Positions 37,392 to 48,927 of a stretch of DNA of 64,000 bases are shown in pieces (within the stretch, counting starts at the first letter, position 1; each line of letters begins with the position of its first letter). The DNA comes from Malania oleifera (lineage: Eukaryota; Streptophyta; Magnoliopsida; Santalales; Ximeniaceae). The stretch spans positions 150,715,748-150,779,747 of the forward strand of contig NC_080418.1 in assembly GCF_029873635.1 (NCBI RefSeq). The letters are read 5' to 3'. The position numbers and the translations under genes are program-made. The notes beneath the pieces are model-generated. The model saw nothing but the letters and a program-made list of their open reading frames with translations. It did not search any database and was not told the origin of the DNA.

Positions 37392-38397
37392 TGACAAGTG
37401 TTATTTATATTAACACCGCTGAATTAATATTAAAGAATTTTTTTATGATAATGTAGCGTGATCCCATCACTGGCGACTTGGAGTCGAGGCCGGATCTTTA
37501 TCAGAGAACACATTATAGGCCATCGAGGGAGTGGTGCCAGGGTGCGTAGAGGAAACATGTAAGTCAAGCAGATTATTGAGTTCGGTATTTTATTCAAAAC
37601 GTCAGTTGTATTCTTATTTCTTCATTTTCATCATTTTCATAACTGAAAATAGGCAAAGATGTTTTAGCTGAGGGATGCACCTATTCCAGAGGACAGTCAG
37701 CTGATGACGGATGACGAGATCTGCACTCAGGTGCTTGGGCAACGAACGGGTGGCTGGTTGAATGGTCTTGGGAGTGGATACGTCGCCTCAACATCATCAT
37801 CTTCTTTCGGTGCGGTGTCTCGTGCTGAGATTGACTAAGAGCGTCGAGCCGCCTAGGCTCAAGCGGAGGAGATGGTTATCCGGATGCAAATGATGGAAGC
37901 AGAGAACTAGCAATTGAAAGAAAAGATGTCGAACTGGGAAGCGGAGATGGAAGTCATGAAGAATTGGAAAGTGCAGATCGAACAAATGATGCACCAATCC
38001 CGTCCAGATGATGTGGGTGACTCCTCTCATTAGGTAATCTTGATGGTTCACTTTTTTTTCAATATAAATTTTATTTAAATATTATTTATATAAAATAAAT
38101 GTCTCTGCAAACTAATCTTTAAACGTCTCTATAAACTAATCTTTCATTATTTTTATTTGACAAATAAAAACATCATACACAACCAATTAAAAGGGCAGGC
38201 ATTTACATCAATGTACCCTTCATCTTTCATCAAAAGATATGTATCTTACACTCTCCCACTCTTCCAACAAACTTATTGATAACTATTAGGGCAACTTGTG
38301 TGCAATGGTTTGATGTTTCAATATGCGAAAAAAAAAATGCAAAAATTAAGGGACAATGTGGCAACAGAAAGGGTGAAAGAAAGTTGTCCAAATATAC

Positions 38398-38893
38398 TTC
38401 TAGGCCGGATTTTGATTGTATTTTCCTCCCTTGAACTCCCAGTGGATCCTGATTAACATCAATGACTTCCTTGTTTCCAAAGATCGTGAGAATCTCTTTG
38501 CTTGAAGATCTGATATCACATCCAATGAGTAAAGGAGCCTGTAAAAATTAGATTTTTGGATCATCGCAGGATGTAAGTTAAATAGAAAAAAAAAAAAAAT
38601 ACTAGAATGTGCACTCTCTAGTAGACTAACTTTCATAAGAGCCCAAATGCTAAAATGAGATCGATACTCTTCTAAACTCATCCCTCCATTGCCCACTTCC
38701 AGCATATCAGGATCTATAAAGATAAGCACAAGTTAGAGAACTAAATATTACACAACAAATTTCCCTGGAGTTGCATAGTCCATGCAAATATACATGTATG
38801 TGTCCAAAAAATTAAAACTAAAAGTTACCATTCCACCTACCAGGCCCATCATAGCTTCCCCACTTGTCATTTGCATCTGCAATTGACGTGATA
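38398..38893 (-). pseudogene. AGAL: Alpha-galactosidase (GH27) gene fragment, three exons, inside the CACTA element
   Basis: GH27 alpha-galactosidases remove terminal alpha-galactose from cell-wall and storage sugars. Three exons can be read: 38829-38893 (ITSIADANDKWGSYDGPG, RWN), 38631-38713 ([28 protein letters not shown]) and 38398-38538 ([32 protein letters not shown]). All have GT-AG borders, and the frame runs without a stop across the three. The family catalytic acid/base region (DPDML) is present. GRWN stands where the family normally has GGWN. No earlier exons (nucleophile YDNC region) or later exons (WAGPL domain) are visible between 38034 and 41327. It lies between the CACTA transposase and the CACTA end, on the opposite strand, as expected of a captured host fragment. 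Confidence 0.82.
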
Positions 38894-38899
38894 CTGAAA

Positions 38900-41327
38900 T
38901 AAAAAAATTTAAGAAAAAAAAACAGAGAAAAAACAATAAGCAAAAAGAATACTCAAAGATCAAGAATCAGTCTCTGACAAAACCAAGATCATCTAGGAGC
39001 ATGAGAGGGAAATTGACAAGAGAATGAGCAAATCAAGTTGTTTTTCTTCTTATCGAGTCTCTCAATTTTAAATCTTTTTTTCTGTATGTGTGGTTAAACA
39101 AAACTTGGGAATCAGCTGCCTGTAATATTAGATCGAGCTTGTCTTGTATAAGCAAATTATATATTATGTCATAAAGTTCGAACTTCAGTTTAATAGATTA
39201 TTTAACTTTTGGACTGCATGTTTGGATTGATATATATTGTAAACTGCATGCTGGTAGTGGACATTAGGACTGCATGCTTGATTGGAACGTCACCTGCATG
39301 ATTGGTGCAGTGATGTGTATTGCCTACTGGTAGATACTTTTAGGTTGTTGCATGTCTTAATTTAAATGACATCTGTATGATGCAAAAATATTGTGAATTG
39401 CATGCTTTTGTGACTTACAAGTTTGGGAAATGTTCTATTTATAGATGGCATGCTACCGAAAATATGTTGAAAATTTTAGGGAAAGGGAAGAAAAATTCAA
39501 AAGAGACCAATTTTGAAAATTTGTGAAAAACATGTAAGTGAAAATTCTTACAAGTTTTTGTTTATCTGAATCCAGACTGAGAGATGATGAAGAAATTAAT
39601 TTTGTTTACTTAGATTCTTCAATCAGCTCAGTTGAGGAGAATAATTTTGGAGATGATGAAGAAATTAATAATTTCGTTCTCTGAATCCAAACTGAGAAAA
39701 TGCAATCTACCCTCCAGATGCAATGTAATTTTAGATTCAGAATCAAGTAAGCAAAAAGAAAAGCTGTTTTATTACTTCCATTGCAATAGACATCTAGAAA
39801 TTTTTCCAAAATACTTCTCTAGAACATATCTCGAGTTTAGAACATTCTGTTGAAGAAGGGTACTACTGAAAAAATATGCATCACAATTCACAACAAGGAC
39901 AAGAAACCTATTTAACTCTTCTTGAAATATGCTTTTGCTGCATCATCTGTCCATGATAGAATCCTGCCTCCAAAGAAAGGGGTCCAAACCTGTTTATTAA
40001 CATTCTAGTTGGTACAACCCCAACATTGAGAGTCCTGAAAAAATAAAATAATAATAGAACAAAAAATAAGCCCGACATGCCAATTCTACTATCATATGCT
40101 ACAATATATGTCAACAACATTCACACACTTTGGGCGAAACCATCTTCAGAAATGGGCAATTACATGGAGCAAAGATGAATCAAAGAAGAACCTTAACATA
40201 AAATTGAATCCGCGTGGGTGTGGATGGAGAAGCCAAGCCATTCCTTAATTTAAATCCATGTGAGCAGTAACGGATCATTAATCCATATCTACGACTGGAC
40301 AGCTGTTTTGGAAGCAGATCAACGCCCCTTGCGTGGAGTTTGTTCAATCTCAAACTTTCTAGACTACAAGGCCCTCATTTCTGATTCGGTGGATTTTATC
40401 TAATTTTCTCGAATTGATGGTTGAACCGCCCAGGATATTTTGAAAATGGTTATTGAATTTTTAAATGATGGGTGTTCCTGTGATGTTAAGGTTCTTTAGA
40501 CAAAATTTTTTCAATTTAATCTATATATCTCAAGCTTTTAGGGACCTAATTACTTGAACATGGTTTAAAACTTCCAATGCCACTGATAATTTTATGCTCT
40601 TAAAATTTGGATGATTGTATAAGCTTAGGTGTGCATTCTATATTATGATTTTTTAGAATGCTAGAATTTTGATTGATATAATTAGCTCTAAATTCTAGCA
40701 ATGTAGGTTTAACTCCAAAAAGTCAATGAGTCAGCAAAAATCTTTTACGTTAAAACAAGCTTAAATCTGAAAACTTAATGATTTCTATAGCAATGTGATT
40801 TATTTACTAGATTTTGTTTATATTGAGTTCTATTTCATAAGCCTATAAAGAATAACCATATTCTTAATTTGAAGTTCTGCAAGTCCAGAATTGTTTTCAT
40901 GTTACTGCATTAAGAATAAAAGTATTAAATTTTATAAGTTCCTTCTCTCTATTTATACTTAAATTTATGATCTTTCCAACTTCAACCAAAAGAATATGGA
41001 AGTAGTACGCACCTTGAAGTATTTGCAGATATTTATTCTATTTACTTAGGTTTAACTCTTTTGAAAATTTGTGACAAACATGTAAGTGAAAATTCTAACT
41101 ATCATGAACTTATTTGCATTATTTGATTATTATAATTATTTTAGAGTCCTATGGAAGCCTTGTAAACCATAAACATCACATTCTATTTTTTCATAGATCT
41201 ATAATCTGATATATGTTGTTTGTGGGATGCATGAACACGTTACATTATTTAATACTTATTATATGAAGCTCTTGTGCACTCGTAAAATTTATTACTAGTT
41301 GAATTATTATAAACTGTTTATTGTAAA
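38900..41327. other. CACTA interior of unknown content
   Basis: AT-rich sequence with no identified gene. ACTGCATG words recur at 39210-39410, and a GAGATGATGAAGAAATTAAT word occurs twice (39582 and 39651). A minus-strand segment at 39908-40043 follows an acceptor-like TTTTTTCAG and stays open to a stop, but I cannot match it to a family. It could be more captured DNA. Confidence 0.4.
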
Positions 41328-43591
41328 TGTCACGATCTGCTCATTTTTCCACATTTTTTTTTTTATAATAATATCATCATAACATTTCACATTCCAACTC
41401 AACAGGTCACAATCCACCTAAACCCGTGGGTACCAGGGATACATCAGAACATACTGCAGAAGCCCTAGCAGCAGAAAACATACAATCTCATGCATCTCAT
41501 CATTTCATATATCACAATATACCAGAGTTACTACAATCGTTGTACTTCTATATATATACATCCCAAAAACAAAATCTAGGGACAAATCCCACAAAACCTA
41601 ACTATCCATACAAAAAACTTACCCTTCAAAAAGGGTAGATATCCAGCACTAGGTCAGCGAGGCTTTTCCCGCTCTCCTATCAGGGGCTCCTGAAAAGTTT
41701 ATAAGATTAAGGAATGAGACACCTCTCAGTAAGGGAAATAAACTAATACTAGTGTGTGGCAACATCAGTATTCTGTGTTCAATATATATCATACATAACA
41801 TGTTCAGTACTATTTATCAAATCTGGGAAAACATACATATACCATCAAAACATGACAAAACATACTGCATTTTTCATAATCATATTTCATCTCATAATAA
41901 TAATAATAACATAAAACATTCATGGTAGGTTAGCTGGCTGTTGTCATGTATTACCCCCACATGACTGGGTTGTGTGGCCCGAAGGAGGAACCTGACAATG
42001 GTTGGCCGACCACTGCCAAGTCAAACAGTAGTCTGTAAGTCCTATGGGTCTGCCTGACCTGGTCCATACACCAGGGGTGATCAGCACACTTCTTATAAAC
42101 CACATCGACCATCCAATCTCACACCACTCCGTACAGCGGCGTTAACACAGATAACATGATTACGAAGACCATAGACACATAACAACGGTACCGTGCAAGT
42201 GCTAGCCTAAACCAAGCCAACCAAGTTCTAATATCATATACATATACTAAAATCGTGATACATGGATATCTCATATCAATAATTATCAAATCAATCATAT
42301 CATTTTTCACATATACATATTTCATGAAAATCATCGGCCCGTACACTGGAATTACACATTTTATCATAACTCGACCCGTACGTCGGAAAATCATAGCACA
42401 GCCCGTACACTGGCAAATCACATCCACATAACATGGCCCGTATGCCGGCAAATCACAGTCACATAGCACGGCCCGTACGTCGGCAAATCATATAAAAATC
42501 TCAGCCCATACACCGATTTTTCATCATAAAAATTCATATCATCCACATTCCTAGAAAACAGTATTTCATAACATTTTTACTCATGCCACACAAACGGATT
42601 TTCACATATTCAGTCATACGATCATTTTCATAGTATTTTGCAAATATAACATATATATATATATATACAAGTATTTTCTCAAAACTAACTTAGTTTATCC
42701 CCTTACCTGACTACTGCAAAGCTCCTAAAAAAATCTTCCCCGCACCCGCAAGGTTCCTAACTCAACGCTCTGAAAATGAAAACTCTCAGTATTAAACTTC
42801 AATATTTCTACGTGCATAACATTTCTTATAACTACCGTTAAGTCAAATTTGACTTAAAAAGCCTTACCTCAACTTAGGGATGATTCCTAACGTTCCAAAT
42901 TCAACACCCCTGGAAATGGAAATTCTCAGTATTAAAGTTCAGTATTTCTAAGCATATAACACTTTTCTCAACTGTCATCAATCCAAATATTGAGTAAAAA
43001 ATCTTACCTTGAATTTGGGATGAAATCTAACTTCGTTTCCCTAACGATTCGCTCCGGCAGACTTGTAGAGAATCTCGCTAGGAGCATCGTGGTAACTTCG
43101 GATTTTCGATCTGGCGTAAAATTGGCCCAAAATCGAAGAGAGAGAGAGAGAGAAAAAAAAAAAAAAAAAACAATGGGGCATCCTAGGGAGGCTTGTACAA
43201 TTATATATATTAATATTATAATAATTTACTAATTGAAGTAAAGCTTTTGTACAACTTTATATATATATTAATATTATAATAATTTACTAATTGAAGCAAA
43301 GCTTCTTGGAGAAGTTTGTACAACTTTATATATATATTAATATTATAATAATTTATTAATTGAAGTAAAACTTCTTAGAGAAACTTGTACAACTTTTTAT
43401 ATATTACATATATATCATAATAACTTACTTTTATATATATTTCCTTATCATACTGTTCATTTTACTTGTTAATTTAATTAATTTATTTCATTTTATTATT
43501 ATTATTTTTTTTAAAAAATTATTATTATTATTAATATTATTATTTTATTATATATATTTTTTAATTTTATTTTTTTTTTCTGGTTACTACA
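41328..43591 (-). mobile_element. Solo LTR (TSD GTAAA) inside the CACTA element
   Basis: 2264 bases, TGTCACGATCTGC...GGTTACTACA, flanked by GTAAA at 41323-41327 and 43592-43596. Modules shared with the other LTRs include CTAGTGTGTGGCAACA, TGGGTTGTGTGGCCCGAAGG and GAATTTGGGATGAAATCTAA. An internal series of GCCCGTACRYCGGCAAATCA units lies at about 42330-42515. Near the right end, three units of about 80 bases repeat (43190-43420). There is no coding region. The perfect target duplication suggests moderate age. Confidence 0.85.
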
Positions 43592-44044
43592 GTAAACACC
43601 TAGATTTGGAGCATATCTCTATAAAAAATGTCATATTTATAGGAGAAATGTTGCCAAAATTTTTCAAAAAGCGTTTACTAATTTTTTTAACTTTCTTAAT
43701 TTGTAGAGTTTACAACTATGACAACGTCAGCACGATGTCATGCACTACAGATGCAACTTTTGACTTCTTTTGTTATCTGAACAGATAAAATGTATTTGAA
43801 TTTGAATTTGTATAATGTATTTGTATTTAAATTTGAATTTGTATAATATATTTGTATTTGAATTTAAATTTGTATAATATATTTGTATTTGTATTTAAAT
43901 TTGAATTAGAATTTTGAATAATTTATGAATTTTTTTTGCAATTATGGTTTAATATTATGTATAAGAAAATGTAATTTAATTACAGATTTTTGCAAGAATT
44001 AATAATTGCAAAAAAAATTAATTTATCTACTAATTGTCCAATTT

Positions 44045-44427
44045 AAGTATTAGTGACGATTTCTAAATCATCACTAATATTGCTTTTTAAAAAAGTTTTA
44101 GTAAAGATTTTCAAACCGTCACTAATACTATGAATTTAGTGACGGTTTTAAGGAGAGCAATAGTGACGGTTTTAAAACCGTCACTAATAATAGAGCATTA
44201 GTGACGAATTTTAAACTGTCACTAATACTATAACTTTAGTTACAATTTTTGATCGAGTCGATGTAGAATCTATAGTGACGGGCTTAGGTTTTTAGTGACA
44301 GTTTTAATCCATCACTAATACTCTATTATTAGTGACAGTTTGAAAAATTCATCGCTAATAAGTATTAGTAACGGTAGATATAGCGACTAATTGAAAACCG
44401 TCACTAATAACTTTATTTTTTGTAGTG
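44045..44427. repeat. CACTA right subterminal repeats and terminus
   Basis: At least eight units of TAGTGACGGTTTT or its reverse complement AAAACCGTCACTA, often as back-to-back palindromes, fill 44050-44410. The end reads TTTGTAGTG at 44427. Such subterminal repeats are the binding sites for the TNPA-type transposase in the En/Spm family. Confidence 0.88.
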
Positions 44428-45065
44428 TGAATATTTTAAAAAAAAATATATATTTTTTTTCAAAAAATACTAATTTTTTCATAAAGAAAAAAATTTAGAA
44501 AAATATTCTTTGAAATAAGTATTTATTTAATTGTAAACCAAATAATGCTCATTGATATAAGTACTTCATTTTAAAAAGTAAAGTTATTGCACTTATCGCA
44601 TGTTTAGTTTATAGAATAAGATAGGGTAAAAAAGCAATTAAAGATTTAGAGGGAATAGAGATCGAAAAGTTATTGTACTTATGGTATGTTTAGTTTGTAG
44701 AATGAAATAGGGTAGAAAAGGAACCGAATGAAATTTCGAATAGGGTTCATGATGAAATCGACATAGAAATTTAATTCCATTCCAAACATGTAACTATTAT
44801 TAGTTTGGTATGCAAAAATAGAATGAAATAGAATAGAATTAGTTTTTATAATTTCACATATACTAAAGAAACAAAAATTAAAAAGTGATTGCTCCACATT
44901 ATTGTACGCAAAAAGAATTTTCATCATTAATCTGCATGCAAATTAATGACATAAATCAGCACTATAACATAAAAATTATATTAAAATTTGTCAGAAATTC
45001 ATGTTTTCATAGGTAGCATAAGTCCATGCAACTATGTGTATATATATTAAATCAATAATTAATCA

Positions 45066-47374
45066 TCATGATCGTGATGATGATGAAGATGGATGATGGT
45101 GATCGAAGGGTGTAGGATGTCCAAAAACTTGGGTCACCAAATCATACGGGTTGGATCTTATTGCTGCTGCTGCTGCTGATGATGAACCATGGCCATGCAA
45201 CCCTTCGTATAAGACTCGAATGTTATTAGGCTCTGAGCTTGACCAATCTACTCGCTTCTTTGCTGAACAATTATCCTTCTGGCACTTATAATAGCTCCTA
45301 TATATATATTCAACAAATTAATCCAAACCCATCAATAATTTATTAGTGTGTATATATGACTTTTTTAATAAAAATCTACTTCATGAAAATGAAGCTAATT
45401 TATGAAAACGGTTTCACCAGTTTATGGCATAGTATTTCTCGGCATGTTTTTGTTTAAGTAGTTTATAACACAATTCTTTCATCAAGTCCTATCGTCTAAT
45501 GAAATCACTTCAAACAATGGACCTCACATGATAGGATTCACACATATTTTGACAGGTCGTACTTTAGGGTATGAGTAAGTCAAATATACTCGCAAGTTAT
45601 TTGAATTTGACTCGTTCTTTAACTCGATTCAACTCGATTGTGCTCGAGTTATCGAGCTACTCGAGTATTTTAATGAGTTGAGTTCGATTTTGAAGTCTAA
45701 TTAAGCTTTTTAATTTAATTATTTTTATATTATATAAGTCATATAATATATATTTTATAAACATATATAATACTATATGGACATTATATTTATTTGTACT
45801 TGTATTTAATATTTATTTATAATCGAGTCGAATTCAAGTTTAGAAAATTTTAGATCAATCAAATTTGAGTCAACTTTGAGATTAAAATTTTCGAGTCAAG
45901 TCAAGTTCAAGTATTTGATGTGTCGGTTTGACTCGAATAGAGGCCTAGTCCTACTATTTAGATCGATTTCGTTGGATAGGAAAGTTTGATGGTAGTATTA
46001 GGGCCTAATTTTTTCTCCTCAAAAGGGTTAAACTTCTCATCAAGTTTTATATCAGAGTGATTTTAATTAGGTCCAAACTCAATTTCTAACTAATTAATCA
46101 AATTGTAGAAGATCATCAACTTTCAAATTAATAATCTTACATTATAAATCAAAACAATTTTGTAATTAAAACAATGCCGAACAATCTCAAACTTAGTGCA
46201 TGCATGTGTGTATACGTACAATATGATTAAACATAAACATTGTTAAAGGTTTGGTGTACATTGTTGGCCCTCAATTTAACAGTTTAAGTTTTTAGGTAAA
46301 GTGGTAATCTAACTTTGTATCAGAACCAGGGTTGAATCGAAAATTTTCAATTAAAAAATTTTATTAATCAAATTAACCGAAATTTCATATTTAATCGAAT
46401 TCAAAAGTGATTGAATCGAATTTTGGTTAAATCGGTTGACAGATGTTAACCGATTTAATATTTTAATATATATAAAATAAATAAAATTTTAGTATATATT
46501 TTTAATATAATATATATAATTATTTATTATTAATTTAAACTATTTAGTTAATTCGATAACTTAATTAACCGAACCCAAAAATCGAAATTGAATGAAAATG
46601 AAAACCGAATCAACCGAATTTACTTAGTTAATTCGGTTTTAACCAAATTATACTCACCCCTAATCAGAGTTGGTTACTATGAGATCTTGGGTTCTAGTCT
46701 TGTTACCCGTATTTATTGTGTGATGTTTAAAAATTATTATACTCCCTATAAAATGGTGTTATCCATCGTTCGTTTTTCTCTCCACGTGTTGTCCGACACA
46801 TAAACTTAAACTTTTAGGTAAAATAATAATCTAACAAACAAACAGATAAGAATATATGCACACATAATAGAGGCCCAAAAAAATAAAAATAAAAATTAAT
46901 AGCAATAATTCATTTACCTGTATTTAGCAGTATTTTTTATGAATTTTTGGCCGTATTTTTTCCATTGATACCCATCCTCAGGTAAGAGTACTACTGGGTT
47001 ATTTTCTGCTCTATCCAGATCTTTCTCTTCTCCAACTGCTATTTCTTCTTCGTCTTCCCTGGTTGGAAAAATAAATTAATGAATATATCATTAATAAGGA
47101 TTAATAATCAATATATTGTCATTTGAATCCAGTTCGATGAATGGGCCATTAATTAGATTAGGCGACAGCTGGTGAATGCATAAATAAAGAAGGAAGGAAG
47201 AAGAGTAGTGCAGAAAAATCAGAGAGCGATTGCCGAAACGAGGGCGGTAGCAGAAAAGATTGAGAAAAATTTCTGACGAGAAGTTGCTTAATCGATAGAC
47301 TGACTGAGTTCGTAGTTCTCAATATCATCATCGATATATGATTGACGGGGGCAGATGTGCAGTAGATGAGCCAT
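45066..47374 (-). CDS. Group IIc WRKY transcription factor with WKKYGQK motif
   Basis: WRKY proteins bind W-box DNA in the nucleus and act in defence and development. Exons: 46918-47058 and 45066-45297 are firm; a first exon at about 47301-47374 (MAHLLHICPRQSYIDDD...) is the best fit and gives 447 bases, or 148 residues. Its donor (AGTCA|GTCTAT) is weak. The domain reads DGYQWKKYGQKFIKN, YRSYYKCQKDNC, AKKRVDW, then NIRVLYEGLHGH. The zinc finger is C-X4-C-X23-H-X-H, as in group II. The usual WRKYGQK is WKKYGQK. The N-terminal part is acidic (EDEEEIAVGEEKDLDR). After the finger come an Ala run and a His/Ser-rich tail ending at TGA 45066-45068. The family-typical intron splits the domain after KYR. 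The normal frame and conserved structure argue that it is a real gene. Confidence 0.88.
45560..45960. repeat. Repeat rich in TCGAGT words within the WRKY intron
   Basis: A block built of ACTCGATT, CTCGAGTTATCGAGC and TCGAGTCAAGTC variants, in the second WRKY intron (45298-46917). Weaker look-alikes occur in MET1 intron 1 (3940-4100 and 4330-4450). It is a non-coding dispersed repeat of unknown class. Confidence 0.45.
46326..46662. repeat. AACCGAATT-type dispersed repeat within the WRKY intron
   Basis: Starts near GGGTTGAATCGAAAATTTTC and ends near ACCAAATTATACTCACCCC, with many variants of TTAACCGAATT and AATTCGGTT and an AT-rich centre. Related to the blocks at 27636-27800 and 48258-48704. 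Confidence 0.55.
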
Positions 47375-48927
47375 GATGATGATATGAAAGATAAAAGAGA
47401 GATCATATGAACTTATGTACGTACATGTATACATGCATATGGAGTGTAGAGAGATGGAGTAGTCCGGAGTTATATATATATAAGTTAAAGTGATGACGAT
47501 GGTCAACCTTTTTTATTTTCCTATATATATCCCATGGAAATCCCATGACACACACACACACACACACTATATATATATATACGGAAACTTTTCCCTCCAC
47601 ATATCCGTCTTGTTATTTCTTAAATTATATGCATATTAAAAATGGATTTCCCTTCTTATAGGAAATTATATAAAAGACGAAAAATTATGTAGGGGACCTC
47701 CCCTCCATGTGTCAGTATGCCTATTTCCTTAATTATACACATACTAAAAATGATTTCTATTTTATATTGATGAATGTATTATGATCAATTTATTACACAT
47801 CTAATATTAAAGAAGCCGTCATATAAATAGGTAAAGGGAGAGATCCCTTATATAATTTCTCATAAGGGACTTTCTCCTCTGCGTGTTCATATGTCTGTAA
47901 TTTAGATGTCAAATGTATAGTAAATTGGTCCAACATTCATAAAGAAACTCATTTCTAATATATGTATAATTTAGAAATTAAGTGTATAAACTTATGAAGG
48001 GAAAGTCTCTTGTATGTATATATATATATATTTTTGATAATATGAGGACTTTAACCATCAATGAGCCTTTTGGACCCTCTGGTGCGGCACCAACCCTCTG
48101 GAGTGATGCCCCCCCCCCCCCGAGTGCGCCCCTCATGATTAAACCGGATGCGGTTTACAGCTTTCTTCACCTTTTGGCCAACTATTCACTTGATTCTTCA
48201 TCCCAGAACACGTGTTGGGATCTCCGTGTGTAGCCTGATCACCAAATGCATCAACTGAGACTAGGAGTAAGTATAATTCGAGGAAACCCGAATTAATCGA
48301 CTGAAATTGGTCGATTTGGTTCGATTAACAACACAAGATCGGTCAGTTCGGTTATGATTTTACAAAGTTCGGTTAATTGGTTAATCGGTTTGGTTAAGAG
48401 GAATGTTAATTCGATCAGTCGAAATAACCGATTAATAATTAATTAAAATTTAAATATAAATATGTTAATTTATTAATATGTTAATTAGTATTTAGTAAAG
48501 AAATATATAATTATATTATATTTTTATTAATTAATTTCAAATTAATTTAGTTAAATTCGGTCAGTTAAATTACCCGAAAAGATAATTCGATTGGATTCGA
48601 TTCGGTGAGGCGCTTCTATTCGACCGATTCGATTAACCGCCGGTATTAATTAAAAATTTCAGATAATTTAATTAATTAATCGAATTTGACCGCTCACCCC
48701 GGACTGCATACATATCTAAAATCTGAAGTATAACCACATGAACAAGTAAGGTAGTACTGTGGTAGGTAATTTTGAGTAGGGGGTGATGAAAGAATCAATA
48801 AATAGAAGACACGGCAGCAAGCTACTTCGCCGGCCACACCTACTGCATTTGCTTTTGCCAGCTGCTTTCCACATTACACCTACTCCATTTGCTTTTGCCA
48901 TGCCAAATTGCCACTTACAGCTGTACC
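47375..48927. other. Upstream region of the WRKY gene
   Basis: In the gene's sense, a TATA-like TTATATATATATAACTCC lies at about 47468-47485 and a (CA)n/(TA)n tract at 47550-47580. From 48258 to 48704 lies another AACCGAATT-type repeat. At 48836-48900 a 22-base word ending CATTTGCTTTTGCCA occurs twice. A run of C at about 48111-48122 is also present. I see no coding gene. Confidence 0.5.
48258..48704. repeat. AACCGAATT-type dispersed repeat, third copy
   Basis: Opens with AGTATAATTCGAGGAAACCC and closes with ATCGAATTTGACCGCTCACC. It is filled with CGGTTAATTGGTTAATCGG-like words around an AT-rich centre. Same type as 27636-27800 and 46326-46662. Confidence 0.55.

Larger units (their letters stand above)
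31775..38033 (+). pseudogene. CACTA second transposase region (Ptta/En/Spm type), split by a gypsy insertion
   Basis: Segments at 31779-31900 (AIYEKNAANCSKLDTMHCGG, SKLFVNHRK) and 37457-38033 (RDPITGDLESRPDLYQRTHY, LRDAPIPEDSQLMTDDEICT, GQRTGGWLNGLGSGYV, then a Glu/Met-rich coiled coil) match the plant Ptta/En/Spm transposase family in order. A 5.5-kb LTR element sits between them at 31906-37391. A plausible intron (acceptor GATAATGTAG at about 37456) precedes the second part. Several stops interrupt the coiled-coil section, so it is not a working gene. Confidence 0.75.
30310..44427 (+). mobile_element. CACTA (En/Spm) transposon, internally deleted, left end missing
   Basis: A plus-strand CACTA element is defined by transposase pieces at 31047-31890 and 37455-38033, subterminal TAGTGACGG/CCGTCACTA repeats at 44050-44410, and a terminus CTTTATTTTTTGTAGTG ending at 44427 (reverse complement starts CACTACAAAAAA). 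The next three bases, TGA, would be the target duplication. I found no matching CACTA left end upstream, so the left limit is approximate. Most of the transposase core is absent. Two LTR-type insertions (31906-37391 and 41328-43591) lie inside, with perfect target duplications. Captured alpha-galactosidase exons lie at 38398-38893. Confidence 0.8.

Noticed and set aside
39908-40120. Possible additional exon with TTTTTTCAG acceptor on the minus strand
   Set aside because: The encoded sequence matches no part of GH27 or any family I recognise; kept only as unknown CACTA interior.
41426-42469. Open frames inside the solo LTR at 41328-43591
   Set aside because: They lie in non-coding LTR sequence with repeated GCCCGTAC units; no gag or pol motif.
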